The notes: generated from the sequence alone by a model not told the origin. 64,000 bases of DNA from Zantedeschia hybrid cultivar (GCA_030544215.1 JARZZO010000006.1:48894501-48958500); one strand, 5' to 3'; positions 24,328-36,400 are shown, counted from the stretch's first letter. Numbers and translations are program-made.

Positions 24328-25240
24328 ACACTAGGACTGATGGAGAGAAGATTTTGTTTTCTATTTCTTGTTTTTTTTTTTTTAAATGCAAACAATTTTG
24401 ACAAACAAATTATCCTAATGATCTAATGTTAACCTAGACTCTCTATGTGAATTTTCTTACAAGGTGAATGGAATCCACCTCGAGTCACAACCACAATCAA
24501 TCAACGGCTAGGTAAGAGGTGGGGTAGTGAGAGGCTCCCCCTACTTTCGTAGGGACCTAATTAGAGAACCACTTTCCCGCTTAGGCGTTTGCCTTTTTAA
24601 CCTCTAGCCTAGACACCATTGCCAAAAATGGAGACAACCTGAAATTGAAACCACTCACGGTGTAAACCCTAGGTTCTCTTTCGACTTGCTTTTAATTGGA
24701 TTAGGAAATGCCAATGCAAGGAAGGTGATTTGTGGGCTAAGGAAGGGTGATCAAATCCCTACCTTATGTGGTTAAAGTTGTTGCCCTTAAAGTCTTTTTG
24801 AATGCAATACAAGGCAACAAATCATTACAAGGTGTATTGATGCAATCACGAATCACTTGCTAAAATTGAAACACGTACCTTTCCCCCGCAATCTTCAACA
24901 ATTTATGGAAATAACTGTGAAAGGAAACTAACTCATGCTTTCCTAGGATGATGAATGCCTAGCATGGAAGGTTTCTAATCTTGGAAATGAAAGTTTTTAA
25001 ATTTGGATGTTCTTCTTTTGTTTCTTTTTTTTTAGTTAATGGAAACCAATCTAAACTAGAAACTACAAAATTGGAAACTAACTAAAGTAAGGAAATTAAA
25101 ACATAGAAAGTTGGAACACACTGACCATGATTTCGCTTTCCTTTTTTTTTTTTTTCAATATACCTGCAAAAATAAGAAAAAGAAGGTTAACTAAAGAATA
25201 ACTACACTAAATCCAAGATAATGAAAATTAAAAATCTAAC
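24328..25240 (-). other. G2 5' leader
   Basis: About 0.9 kb of AT-rich DNA between the primer site and the gag ATG, with poly-T runs near 24370, 25030 and 25145. No coding frame is supported. Confidence 0.65.
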
Positions 25241-25258
25241 TCCCTAGCAACGACGCCA
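25241..25258 (-). other. G2 primer-binding site
   Basis: On the minus strand TGGCGTCGTTGCTAGGGA begins a few nt after the 5' LTR end. It resembles the Athila-type site TGGCGCCGTTGCCGGGGA, which is read as tRNA-Asp. Confidence 0.75.
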
Positions 25259-25263
25259 AAAAT

Positions 25264-27483
25264 TGATCGTTCCGAATTGTACGTCGTTAAACACTCATGA
25301 AAACGTTCAATCTAAATTTATTTGGCTCACTCAAATTCAATTTTGAAAATTAATAATAGTGAGTCAGAGTCGATCCACAGTGAGTTAAGATTTTAACTTT
25401 GAAAACTTTGGAATTTAGTTATCTAAAAATAATGAAAATTTAAGTAAACTAATTACTTATTTAAACTAAAACGCAATTAACTAATGTTACCTAAAAATAT
25501 AGTTGCTTGAATTAAACAAATCTTTTTCTTTTTTTTTCAAAAATTAAACACAAACACATATATAAAAAAAATAAGCACAACTACAAATTATAACAACAAA
25601 AACAAACCATTGTTTAATTGTGTAAACTATTAATCATCATGAATCAAATAACCTAATTAAACAACCAATAACTAATTAAACAACAACTAATCAAGAACTA
25701 ACCCTAATTAAATAACCAATAACTAATTAAACAACACCTAAACATCAAATAACCATCAACTGCCCCTAATTAAATAACCTAATACTATACTAGTGGGGAA
25801 GGAAAGGAAGGAACACAATAATAGCAGCTTCTGTGGGTTGCCGGCTGCTGGTTGCTGCTGGTTCAGCTGGGACAACTGCTGCGACTGAGAAGAGTTGTTG
25901 CTGGCACGTGGAGGAGAGGAGGAAGGCCTGCTGCTGGTTCAGCTGGGACAGCTGCTGCGACTGAGAAGAGTTGTTGCTGGCACGTGGAGGAGAGGAGGAA
26001 GGCCTGCTGCTGGTGCGTGGAGGATTCTGGACGGTGCATGCACGTTGGAGGCGCTACGCGTGGTGCTTCAGCGCACATGCATGCAGGCATGCATGCACTT
26101 GCTGGCGCTTGGAGATCAGCGACGTTGTGTGGAGCTCGGGCAGCGTGGAAGTGTTGCTGGCTGGCGCTGGTATGCGTGGCTTGCCGTGGAGCTCGGGCAG
26201 GTGCTGTGGAAAGCAGGTGCAGCGTGGGCTTCACCGCAGGAGGTGCTGGAAGAAGCTGGGGGGTTGCCGCTGGTGCAGTCTTGCCGTTGAGCTCGGGCAG
26301 GTGCTGTGGAACTGCTAGGCGGGTGTCCGTTGGTGCTTGGAGGGGGGAAGAGAAAGGATAGCAGAGCAAGGGAGGAAGAGAGGATCTGGTGCGTGTGTGT
26401 GAGAGGGCAGGCTGAGACGTGGAGTTGGGTGCTCGGCTTGCGTGTGGAACTGCTGCGGGTTTCTGCAGGGTGCGGTGGAGAGAGAGAAGAGAGAAGAGAG
26501 GGAGGAAGAGAGGTTGCTGGAGAGACCAAGAGAGAGAGAACAGAGGGAGAGAAAGAAAGAGAGAGTTGTGTGGGAGAAAGAGAGAGAAGGAGGAGCTGTG
26601 GAAGATGGGAGAGGTTCGGAATTGGGGAAGGAAAGAGAGGGTTGCAGGGAGAAGGAATAGAAGAGAGAGACGAATCCGAGAGAGAGGAGGAGAGCTGCGG
26701 GTTTGAGGGAAATTGGAGAGAGACTAGGAATTTTTGGAGGGTTGAAGGCTGCTGGGAAATAGAAGAGGAAGAGACCGTGGGAGAAAGAGCAGAGAGACCC
26801 GGCCGGCTGGGGTTCTGGAGAAAGAATATATAAGAGAGGAGAATCCGAGAGAGAGAGGGGGTGTGGGAGAGGTTGGAAGAGGAGAAGGAACGTGGGAGCT
26901 GCTGCGGCTGGGAAGAAGAGAGGGATTAAAGGTGAGGAAGAGGAAACTGGAGAAGGAAGAGGATTCGGAATTGGAGAGAGAATTTCTAAAAAGAGAGAGA
27001 GACGGTTTTTAAAATAAAGAAAGGAAGGGATGTGGTTGGGAAATTGGAGAGAATGAAGGAAATAGAGGGTTTTGGGAAACTCAAGAGAAAGAAGGAATCA
27101 TAGCAATATTAGGACATCAAATTGCATTTTCACCCCTGCTTTAGTTGAAATCCGAGCACTAGACCTCCCCCAAATTTTCAGAAACTCCACCAACTGCATT
27201 GCATCATCGGCATGTCCTGTTCACATAAAATAAATATAAATTAGCACATTATCATAAAAATATCATCATATTTATTTATTTCGTCTCGGTTTTGACGAAA
27301 AACCGTAAATGCGCTATACTCCTTTAATCACATGAAATGACGATGTTTTTAAGTCAGAATTTGACGAAATTGGTACCGTTGGACTTGGTACACAATTATC
27401 TATCATTTCATGCTATTTTGCAGATAGAAACATAAATATGATGCATATGATTGCCCTTAAAGGATAAATTTAACACTTTATCA
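25264..27483 (-). repeat. G2 5' LTR (longer copy)
   Basis: 2220 bp, against 1584 bp for the 3' LTR. It contains a 76-bp tandem duplication (25853-26012, gttcagctgg starting at 25861 and again at 25937). It also has a GA-rich block at about 26330-26870 that is absent from the other LTR. Otherwise the two are closely similar. Confidence 0.9.
25853..26012. repeat. 76-bp tandem duplication in G2 5' LTR
   Basis: Two near-identical 76-bp units, present once in the other LTR (about 16463-16540). It therefore arose in one LTR after insertion, or was lost from the other. Confidence 0.85.
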
Positions 27484-28156
27484 CTCGGGCAATTATCTCA
27501 GACAATGGCAAACAATTTGACAGCCATTGGTTTAAAGACAACTGCGCTAGCTTCGGCATTCTTCATAAGTTCGCTTCAGTAACACACCCTCGGACGAATG
27601 GCCAAGTCGAGGTCACTAACCGAAGTCTGTTGCGAGGACTGAAGACTCGCCTCGGCAAGGCCAAGGGTCGATGGGTTGAACAACTGCCGAGCGTTCTATG
27701 GGCTTATCGGACAACAAGTCGAACCCCTACCGGCGAAACCCCATTCCGAATGGCTTACGGGGTGGAGGCCGTTATTCCAATTGAAGTCAGCCTTCCATCG
27801 CCGAGGGTTCTTACTCATGATCTGAAGGCTAATGAGGAAGCCCTAAAAGATCACCTTGATCTTATAGAAGAAATAAGGGATCAAGCCCGCATTCGGCTAG
27901 CGACTTATCAGCAACGTATGGCGAGATACCACAACGCTCGAGTGAAGCCCCGAAGCTTTGAAGCAGGGAACCTCGTGTTAAAGAATGCTCACGCATCCAA
28001 GCCAGCCGAAGCCGCAGGAAAGCTTTCTCCAAACTGGGAAGGACCTTATCGCGTAGGGGAAGTGATCCGACGAGGGGCTATCGGCTAGAGACCCTTTCGG
28101 GCCAGCCTCTCCCTCGTACATGGAATGTAGAGCGCCTTCGGCGCTATTTCATGTAA
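27484..28156 (+). pseudogene. G1 pol, C-terminal part of integrase
   Basis: Continues the integrase core directly after G2: catalytic Asp in AIISDNGKQFD and Glu in THPRTNGQVEVTNRSLLRGL, then PSVLWAYRTTSRTPTGETPF, the downstream NARVKPRSFEAGNLVL block and the terminal SPNWEGPYRV block. A 1-nt loss near 28093 shifts the frame before the conserved ending (NVERLRRYF), which closes with TAA at 28154-28156. The joined coding sequence is intact across the G2 insertion point. Confidence 0.9.
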
Positions 28157-28220
28157 GTTAGTTCCCCCGGAGTTTAGCCGGAAGTCATGAATATATTATT
28201 TTTTATCTGGTGTTATGTCC

Positions 28221-29000
28221 GGCAATATTATCTAAGTCCGTGTAAACCGTACCGGGAGTGGCTTCGGCCATGCAAACCGTATCGGGAGCGGCAATGTTCT
28301 CTAAGTCCGTGTAAACCGTACCGGGAGTGGCTTCAACCATGCAAACCGTATCGGGAGCGGCAATATTCTCTAAGTCTGTGTAAACCGTACAGGGAGTGGC
28401 TTCGGCCATGCAAACCGTATCGGGAGCGGCAATGTTCTCTAAGTCCGTGTAAACCGTACCGGGAGTGGCTTCGGCCATGCAAACCGTATCGGGAGCAGCA
28501 ATATTCTCTAAGTCCGTGTAAACCGTACCGGGAGTGGCTTCGGCCATGCAAACCGTATCGGGAGCGGCAATGTTCTCTAAGTCCGTGTAAACCGTACCGG
28601 GAGTGGCTTCGGCCATGCAAACTGTATCGGGAGCGGCAATATTCTCTAAGTCCGTATAAAACGTACCGGGAGTGGCTTCGGCCATGCAAACCATATCGGG
28701 AGCGGCAATATTCTCTAAGTCTGTGTAAACCATACCGGGAGTGGCTTCAGCCATGCAAACCGTATCGGGAGCGGCAATATTCTCTAAGTCCGTGTAAACC
28801 ATACCGGGAGTGGCTTCGGCCATGCAAACCATATCGGGAGCGGCAATATTCTCTAAATCCGTGTAAACTGTACCAGGAGTGGCTTCGGCCATGCAAACCG
28901 TATCGGGAGCGGCAATATTCTCTAAGTCCGTGTGAACCGTACCGGGAGTGGCTTCGGCCATGCAAACCGTATCAGGAGCGGCAATATTCTCTAAGTTCGT
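28221..29000. repeat. 69-bp dimeric satellite array in G1 3' region, ~11 periods
   Basis: The phrase ctaagtccgtg recurs every 69 bp from 28232 to 28991, exactly eleven periods. Each unit is itself two related half-units of about 34-35 bp sharing AAACCGTAYCGGGAGYGGC. Because 69 is divisible by 3, several frames on both strands stay open and look like Cys/Arg-rich or Ala/Thr-rich proteins; they are not genes. Tandem arrays in this position are a known trait of Tat-lineage elements and can seed genomic satellites. Confidence 0.93.
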
Positions 29001-29189
29001 ACAATGCATATCGAGAATGACATGGCTTCGGCCAGATACAAAACCAAACTCGGCGATCTACTCAGACGTACCATGAAGCAAGCATAAACCAAAATGCCTT
29101 CTATATATGGTCAAAAGTACAAAAGCAAGCCATACGCCTGGCCTCGGCATCTTAAAAAGCAAAAACAAAAACCGGGACAAGCCCCCGGA

Positions 29190-31606
29190 CTAGCTTTCGG
29201 CATCATCGCCGTCCACATCAACAGGTGTCTGGCCGGGAGACGCCGGAGGAGAAGCTTGGACCGGTTCGGCTGCGGCACCTTCTAGAGAAGCCGGAGTTCT
29301 TTCAGCCTTGAGCCCTCGCCACCAGGCCAAAAGCTCGTCGCCTTCCTCGTCCGTCGGGTAGCCGATGCTAGTCAAATATGTGGCCGGGCACACCTTTTGA
29401 GCGACAGCTAGCCCCAGATCGAACACGGCCGACGCTGCCTGGACTCGGGCCTCCATTATCTCCTCAGCGAACTCAGGGCTTTCCTTGTAGCTCGCTACGG
29501 CTGAGCGAGCGATGTTGTCCGCTTCCTTGGCCCAGGCCTCTAAGTCCACCTTCAGGGCCGATACCTCCTCGGCATGACGGTGGCGCTCCTCGTCCCTTTC
29601 TTTGGCCTTGTCCTAGATCTCGGCCTTTAGAGACGCGACCTCGGCCTGGGACTTCTCCAGCTCCTTCTCGGCCTTCTTTTTGGCCTCAGAGACGGCATGG
29701 ATCACCCCCTTTTGCTCCTCCAGATCGGCCCGCATCCGCGCATTGGCCCCGAGGAGGACATCGATGTTAGCCTCGAGATCGCGCTGCACCGAGGCCACTT
29801 TACCCGAGGCCAGCTGATCCGAAGCCTGGTCGATGTCCAGGAGCTTCGGCTGGATGGTGGCCTGGCGGCGAGCAAGGGCCCCGCACATGACCGCGGCCTG
29901 CAGCCGAAAGCAAGAAAGAAATAAGTTTTAAAGAAACTGAAGGAAGCAACGAGCAAAGATAAAGATGAAAGGGTTCTCACCTGCACGGCATGCCGAACAC
30001 ACTGCAAGGATAAGCCTTCCGAAGAAAGCTCCTTGATTTCATCCCCGGTCAACGGGAGGGTACAGCCGTGGGCCAGGCACAGACACGTCCGAGAGTCTTC
30101 CAGACCATCGTCCGCAAAAACCCCCACGTCTGGAAGCCAAGGTTCATGCGCATACTCCCGGGACATATGCGTCCCGGCTGCCCCGAAGGGAAAGGAAAGA
30201 TTCTCCGTGCCGGCCCTAGTGGCCGAAGGAGAATCACCCCTCGGCGGTTCGGGAGGCGTCGAGAGCGGGGCGCCTCGTGCCGCCACTGGCCTCTTGGTAG
30301 CCGGGGCGGATTCCCTCTCGCCGGGATCATCCGCCCGGCTCCTCTTCTCTGGTCGGCCGCTTCCTCCGGCGACCGACTTTCCCTTCTACCGCTCCCTCTC
30401 GAGCGCGGCAGCGGCAGCGCGGCCTTCGACAGAAGCCGCCGTCTGCCTCGTGATCCGGGGGCTGGGGGCCGCAACCCCTCCGGCCGTCCTTTCTTCCGCC
30501 GCCCGCGGCTTGGAAGGTCGGGACTGCCCGGACTGCTTGGAGAGCCGGCCGAGCAATCCCCGAAGTCCAGACATTTCTGCAAGCAGAAGGAAGAAGGTTA
30601 GCAGCAGTTCAGAATATACAACTTTTTTGACTCAAGACCGACTTACCCTTGGCCGCAGCTTCGGCGCCCTCCTCGGACGGACGGGCTTCGACCGGAGACT
30701 CGGTCGCGGCAGTTCCCTCAGCCTCTCCAGGAATATCTTTGAGAGGAAGATAAGGGGAGACCCGAGGAGGAGAGAACGTCGGGTCCGGCCAGGCTCCCAT
30801 CTGTATAAGCATGTCCTCGTCCTCGAAGAGCTCCGCAATCTCGTACGGAGCCTCGTCCTCAAGGAGGTGCACAATGTCGAGCTGCTCGGGATTAAGAGAG
30901 GGTGGAAGGGCCACACACTCTTCTCCCCCTCCGGGAGAGAGATGAAAAGGAAGCCCTTCTTCCAATGGTGAATAGACGAGGGCTTCCCGGAAAAGATACC
31001 CCGGCCGAAGCGAGGGACGAAACAGTACCAGCAAGACTTCCCCTAGCGTTTTATCTTGAACAAATGGCGGAAGACATTTACCGAGGGATTGACTTCAAGA
31101 TAAGAATTCAAGGCCAAGAAGGCATAGACTGTCCGCCAGGAGTTCGGATAGAGCTGGGACGGGGCCAGTCCATAAAAGCTCAAGAGGTTTATAACGAAGG
31201 AATGAAGGGGATGACGGAAGCCCGCCCGGAAGCTATGGTCATAAATAGAAAAGCAACCCGACCAGATGGAGTTAGCCCTGGTGTTCTTCCCGGGCCGAAC
31301 GGGAACCATCCAAGATGGAATATGGTAGTAGGTAGTGATAACGTTGATGGTATCGGTATCAAGGACACTAACTACATCCGAAACCATCTCGGCCGGGCGA
31401 CGGCCATAAGTAGAAGGCTCAACGACAGCCGGAACCGGCTCGGCTTCTGCAGCCAGAAGCGTCTCCGCCTCATCCGCCATAGCAGAAGCAAAATAATTTG
31501 AAGAAAAAGGAGACGACAAAGAAGATTGGGGAGGTCTGGATGAAGAGCAAGAAGAACCGCCTTCGGCCGAAGAGCTACTCTCGGCCGAAGGGGAGCAACT
31601 GGACAT
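29190..31606 (-). pseudogene. Antisense extra gene of G1 (putative gypsy-type transposon protein, Transposase_28-like)
   Basis: Three exons inferred on the minus strand: 31606-30647, 30576-29981, 29897-29190, with GT-AG introns of 70 and 83 nt (GTAAGT/TTGCAG and GTGAGA/CTGCAG). Exon 1 has a Ser-rich start, then HIPSWMVPVRPGKNTR, FRAGFRHPLHSFVINLL, APSQLYPNSWRTVYAFL, NVFRHLFKIKR. This is the pattern of the family called putative gypsy-type transposon (Pfam PF04195), recalled and not searched. Exon 3 is a long coiled coil (ASGKVASVQRDLEANI, EKELEKSQAEVASLKAEI) ending in an acidic, Pro-rich tail. Three TAG stops stand at likely Gln codons (after LFKIKR, LERER and SLKAEI), and a frameshift lies in a G-run near 30935. 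Antisense extra ORFs of this kind are known in Tat elements; their function is unknown. Confidence 0.75.
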
Positions 31607-31874
31607 GAATCATAGAGCGGAGAAGAAGGAGAACTGAGGCTTACCCTCAGAGAAAGGTCTCCCCGATAGCTAACGGTCTCTCCGGCGACAGAGGATTCCC
31701 CGGCGACGATTCCCGGCAACAAAGAACTCCCCAGCGATGGACGGGGCGCCCTCAAAAACCCACGATGGCTCGCTCTCCGCCGGTGAAGTAGGAACACTTG
31801 GAGAAGCTACTCGCAGGGAAGCACAGGCGCAAGGGGAGAAGAAAGCGGAATAGTGCCCAAGGGAGGAGGGTTAG

Positions 31875-31882
31875 TATTTATA
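31875..31882 (-). promoter_or_regulatory. TATA box of the antisense gene
   Basis: TATAAATA on the minus strand, about 270 nt upstream of the antisense gene's ATG (31606). It is separate from the LTR promoter, so the antisense gene appears to have its own promoter. Confidence 0.55.
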
Positions 31883-31904
31883 GGAAAACTTGAAGGGATC
31901 CGGT

Positions 31905-32230
31905 GCTGAATCAACGGCCGAGATCTTCCCTCTCTTCGGAGCCGCTCTATTCGGATGCGCGACACGTGTCCCGTCCTTCGCCATGATGACAAGCGAGCTG
32001 CCGGATCGAGAGGAGGCAATCAACGGCCAGGTGCTGCATGACCCTTCAGCTGTTCGTCTGGATGCTCGCCACGTGTTTCGATCCTCGTGCCAGAAGAAGG
32101 AGAGACGGCGATCCGGGTGAAGTCTTGGGCAGAGAGCCGAAGTGACTCGCGATCCGCGTGATCACTGTTAACGGCTGAGATCTTTTTGCGCTTTCGGCGA
32201 ACCGGCCGGATGCGCAACACATGTCCTGTG
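31905..32230 (-). promoter_or_regulatory. G-box repeats upstream of the antisense TATA
   Basis: Three diverged units start with an aacggc-type phrase at about 31912, 32020 and 32170. Each leads to an E/G-box: ACACGTGT at 31962-31969, CACGTG at 32070-32075, CACATG at about 32219-32224. They lie just upstream, for the minus strand, of the TATA box at 31875. A role as activating elements is inferred from position only. Confidence 0.4.
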
Positions 32231-32329
32231 TTTTTTATGACACGACCGTGAAGGCGGGAAGCCTGAGATCTTTCCCGCCCTTGTCAGATGTCCCGATATA
32301 CTAAAGTACTCGCCCCTTCGCAACTGGGG

Positions 32330-32427
32330 ATGAAGGCATCCGTCACCGAGTCTCGGCCTGAGACGAAGGTGTTTACGACAGGGTCCCGGCTTGAGATGAA
32401 GGTGTTGTTCACCAGCCCTCGGCCGAC
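32330..32427. repeat. 33-bp repeat, three units
   Basis: ATGAAGG/ACGAAGG phrases start at 32330, 32363 and 32396, exactly 33 bp apart, with diverged spacer. It lies between the antisense promoter and the 3' LTR of G1. Confidence 0.65.
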
Positions 32428-32548
32428 CCAAGGCAGAGCTTCTCAAAAACGGAACAAAGCAGAGGTTTCAAACGAAGCTCGTACCAATTTGCTCTCCCGA
32501 AAAAGCTTCGGACTTTACTCTCGCCGTCTCATGAAATTGAGAACGACA

Positions 32549-32564
32549 AGAGTAGGGGGCTATG
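32549..32564 (+). other. G1 polypurine tract
   Basis: AGAGTAGGGGGCTATG directly before the LTR start TGATGGGG, the normal plus-strand primer layout. Confidence 0.8.
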
Positions 32565-33418
32565 TGATGGGGAGAATCCGATTCGGCCCATTAAAACAGC
32601 CCAAACGCTGGGATCAACGCTAACAATAAGAGGCCCACTGGCAGCCTTTGGCCCATCAGCGGCCCAGCAGCCCTCGGCCCAATGGCAGCCCAGTGGTCTT
32701 CGGCCCATCAGCGGCCCTCGGCCCAAATAGCAGCCCAATGTCCTCGGCCCATCAGCGGCCTAGTGGCCCTCGGCCCAGTTGACTTCAGCCCACTAAGCGG
32801 CATCCGGCCCAACAGCGCCCCCCCCCCTTCGGCCCAGTAGCCATATCCGGCCCACTCCGGTGGGAGGGTTAGGCGCTATGGCGGTTTATCAGTAAACCCA
32901 AAACATAGTCCTATATCGGCTGCCACCATTAAGCAACTTCTACCCTCCGCTATAAATACAAGGCTATTTATTACCAAAAGGTATGTCTTCTGGACCAAGG
33001 ACAACAGTCCAAAAGCATTAAAGCGGCTTCTTCTTCCTTCCCTTATGAATCGAATCTTCTTCAGAAGCTAACTTAGCTGTCGGAGGGGGTTCTCTTGGGC
33101 CGAAGCCCGGGACTCCTACTGACTGGCTCTTCTCCTTCCTCCTTCTGCAGGGGCTTCGGTTTGAATCTTCGCCAACCTCTCCGAGTTGGTCTCGGCCGCC
33201 GACCTCGGGTTTTCTTCCTCCGGTCTCGACGCCATTCGTCGGCCGATCCGCCTCGACCGAAGGAGTCTCGCCTTCGCCCGGGTACCTCTCGGCTTCGGAT
33301 CCTCGGCCCCGTCTCCGCCCTCGTCTTGTCCCGGATCCCCGTCGGTCCTCTTCATCGATCTGATCCAATTTCGGGTTCCAGTCTCGGAATTCGACCGTGA
33401 TAAGCTTCGGCAACATCA
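32565..33418 (+). repeat. G1 3' LTR
   Basis: 854 bp, TATA box at 32951-32959. It has extra GGCCC-rich repeat copies at about 32640-32760 compared with the 5' LTR. It ends ATCA and is followed by the duplication CTTCT. Confidence 0.92.
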
Positions 33419-33423
33419 CTTCT

Positions 33424-36400
33424 CAAGTACTTAAAGATGCATTTCACTGCTTTCTAGTGCTCTTCGCCTAGAATACTCTGATATCTGCTGGTCATGATCA
33501 AAGCATTGGCAACATCAGGGCTAGTACATAGCATGGCATACATGATCGACCCTATTGTCGAGGCATAGGGTACCCGACTCATGTGCTCTACTTCCTCAGG
33601 TGTTCTAGGGGCCATGCCCTTAGATAGGTAAATTCCATGTCTTAGAGGAATGAGACTTCTTTTGGAATTTTCCAACTGGAATCTCCTGAGTATAGTATCT
33701 ATGTACATAAATTGAGACAATCCCAGCATCCTCTTTGATCTATCACGATAGATTGCATAAGATGCTTCTCTCAAATTCTTCATGGAGAATGTCTTTGACA
33801 ACCAAGACTTTGTTGATGTCAGCATCCTTACAGCATTCCCAATGAGTAAGATGTCATCAACATAGAGGACTAAGAAGGTCACTGAGCTCCTACTGACCTT
33901 CTTGTAAACACCGGGTTCGTCTTCATTTCAAATGAAGTCGAAAGATTTAATAACCTCATCAAATCTCATACTCCAACTTCTAAACACCTGCTTTAATCCA
34001 TAAATGGATTTCTGTAGCTTGCATACCTTATTAGGATACTGCTTAGATGTGAATCCATCAGGTTGTACTATATACACCTCTTCTGACAGGTTTCTGTTAA
34101 GGAAGGTTGTTTTCACATCCATTTGCTAGATCTCATAATCTAGGTATGCTGCAAGGGCAAGGAGGATTCTAATTGACTTTATCATTGCCACTAGTGAAAA
34201 AGATTCATCATAGTCAATTCCTTATCTCTGACGATACCCCTTTGCCACCAGTCGAGCCTTATAAATGTCAATCTTTCCATTTGCTCCAATTTTCCTTTTG
34301 ACGATCCATTTGTAACCGATAGGGACTTTCCCTTCAGGTATGTCAACCAAGTTCAAAACTTGATCGGCATACATGGACTGGATTTCCGAATTCATAGCCT
34401 CCTTCCATTTCTCGGAATCAGAATTACGAATAGCTTCCGGATAGGATTGAGGATCATCATCCTCATTTATCTGTACCTGAGACGAACTGTCAGAGACATG
34501 TCAAAGATATCTCTTAGGTTCTCTAGGTATTTTACTAGATCTTCGTAATGTCTATGTTTCATTTTGAGCATTTTCCATAGGTGGCGTCTCATCTAATGAG
34601 ACTGTGTCCCCAGTTTGTGGTTCATGGACCTCATCCAATTCTATCTGGCTCCCATTGTTTTCCTGGAGAGGATATTCCTTCTCCGGAATACAACTCTCTT
34701 AGCCACTAGGACCATTTTCTCAGAAGGGTGATAGAAATAATATCCAAATGTCTCTTTTGGATATCCCATAAACCTCCAGTTGTCGGTTCTCGACTCTAGC
34801 TTATCTGCGTCATTCCTTTTCACATAGGCAAGACACCTTTAAACTTTGATGTGATTAAGTTCGGTTTCCTTCCCTTCCATATTTCATATGGTGTGGTAGG
34901 AATTGACTTACTTGAAACTCTGTTTAATAAGTAGGTTGTTGTCTCTAAGGCATACCCCCATAGAGACAAAGGTAATTCTGACAAGGACATCATAGAATGG
35001 ACCATGTCCAACAAGGTCCTATTAATCCTTTCAGATACGCCATTATGCTGTGGCGTATATGGTGGGGTCCACTGAGAAATTATTCCATTGTCCTTTAGGT
35101 AAAAAGTTAATTCAAGACTTAAGTATTCACCTCCTCGATCTGATCAAAGAGTTTTAATATTCTTACCAGTTTCCTTCTCTACTTCATTCTTATATTCCTT
35201 AAACTTCTCAAAAGCTTGTGATTTATATCTCATTAAATACACATAGCCATACCTTGAGAAGACATCAACAAAAGAAATGAAATATAAATATCCTCCTTTA
35301 GTCTCTATTGACAGTCCATATACATCCATGTGGGTGAGTTCCAGAAGGTCAGCTGCCTTATCACCATGTCCACTAAAAGGTGCTTTGGTCATCTTCCCTA
35401 TGAGACAAGACTCACAGGTATCAAATGTTTTGAATTCGAATGAATTCAAGTATCCATTTAAACAAAGGTGAGAAATCTTCTTCTCTCCTATATAACCAAG
35501 TCTGCAATGCCAAAGATATGCAAGATTCACTTCTTCTATCTTATCACTAGAAACCTACATTACATCATTACATGTATCCAATACATATAACACATTGAAC
35601 AAATAACCATTAGTTATAATCAAACCATTATTGATAATAGAGCACCTAGTGCTTGTTATCATCAAAGAGTAACCAACATTGTTTAAGTAGAAAATAGATA
35701 TATTGTTTTTGATAATTTCTAGAACAAAATAACACTCTGTTAACTTTAGAATTATCCCAGAAGGTAAACTAAGACAAGCAGTCCCTGCAGCTTTAGCACC
35801 AACTATAGCCCATCCTTAGTTGGATCTCTCTTTTGTCAAGTCTTCTTTTATTTGTTAGTATCTGGAAAGAATTGCAACTATGAGATGTGCATCCAGTATC
35901 CAATACCCATGATGTGGATCTCATAAGAGACAAATTTAAGTCAATGATAAAAATACCTTCATTTAGAAATTATCTTACAATTCCTTTTCCAGGGACTTGT
36001 CTGTCCACACCGAAAGCATTTGTTGTCTTTTTCATCCTTCTTGCCCTTGCCCTTGCCTACCTTAGTGATCTGATTACCCTTGGTCTGTTTCTTTCCCCTC
36101 TTGGGTGTTTGGGTGGCTTTCCTTTTCTTATTGATCCGACCAACAATCATTACAAAAGATGGTTTCTCCTTCTGCATGGTCCCTTCAACACTCTTTAACA
36201 TGTTTAGGAGTTCTGATAGAGAAACCTTAATCCTATTCATGTTAAACTTCATGATGAAGAGAGAAAATGATTCAGGTAATGATTGGAGAATGAAATCAAT
36301 ACTAAGTTCAAGATCCAACTTGAACCCTAGCCTATTGAGTCGCTCTATCCACTCCATCACTTTCAGTACATGAGCCTGTACTGAAGGACCCTCAAACATC

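Larger units (their letters stand above)
15882..27483 (-). mobile_element. G2: Ty3-gypsy element, Athila-like, inserted in G1 integrase
   Basis: LTRs 15882-17465 and 25264-27483 (both TGATCGTTCC...TTATCA), duplication CTCGG. On the minus strand: primer site TGGCGTCGTTGCTAGGGA, 0.9-kb leader, gag, protease, RT, RNase H, integrase, 1.2-kb 3' region, and polypurine tract AAGTTGGGGGGTG. The primer site and gag/pol style resemble the Athila group; no env-like frame was found in the 3' region. Gag to the start of RT is one frame broken by stops. One frameshift lies in RT and two Trp-to-stop changes lie downstream. It is the youngest insertion of the nest. Confidence 0.92.
10369..33418 (+). mobile_element. 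G1: Ty3-gypsy element of the Tat lineage, split by G2
   Basis: LTRs 10369-11133 and 32565-33418, both starting TGATGGGG and ending ATCA/ATTA, with duplication CTTCT. Order: primer site TGGCGCC, gag, protease, RT, RNase H, second (archaeal-type) RNase H, integrase (split by G2), 69-bp satellite, antisense spliced gene, polypurine tract. The second RNase H, 3' tandem repeats and antisense extra ORF are all known features of Tat-lineage elements. Without G2 it would be about 11.4 kb. It is inactive: gag and pol each have several stops and frameshifts. Confidence 0.93.

Noticed and set aside
25852..26833. Similar Gly/Cys/Arg/Glu-rich open frames
   Set aside because: Same region in the other G2 LTR, with a GA-rich block. 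No start context or domain.
28187..29020. Long open frames on both strands with Cys/Arg/Tyr-rich or Ala/Thr-rich 23-residue repeats
   Set aside because: They are the translation of the 69-bp satellite. The period is a multiple of three, so several frames stay open automatically.
30033..30971. 312-codon plus-strand frame in G1 3' region
   Set aside because: Mirror of the antisense gene. The minus strand has family-like sequence and intron signals, the plus strand none.
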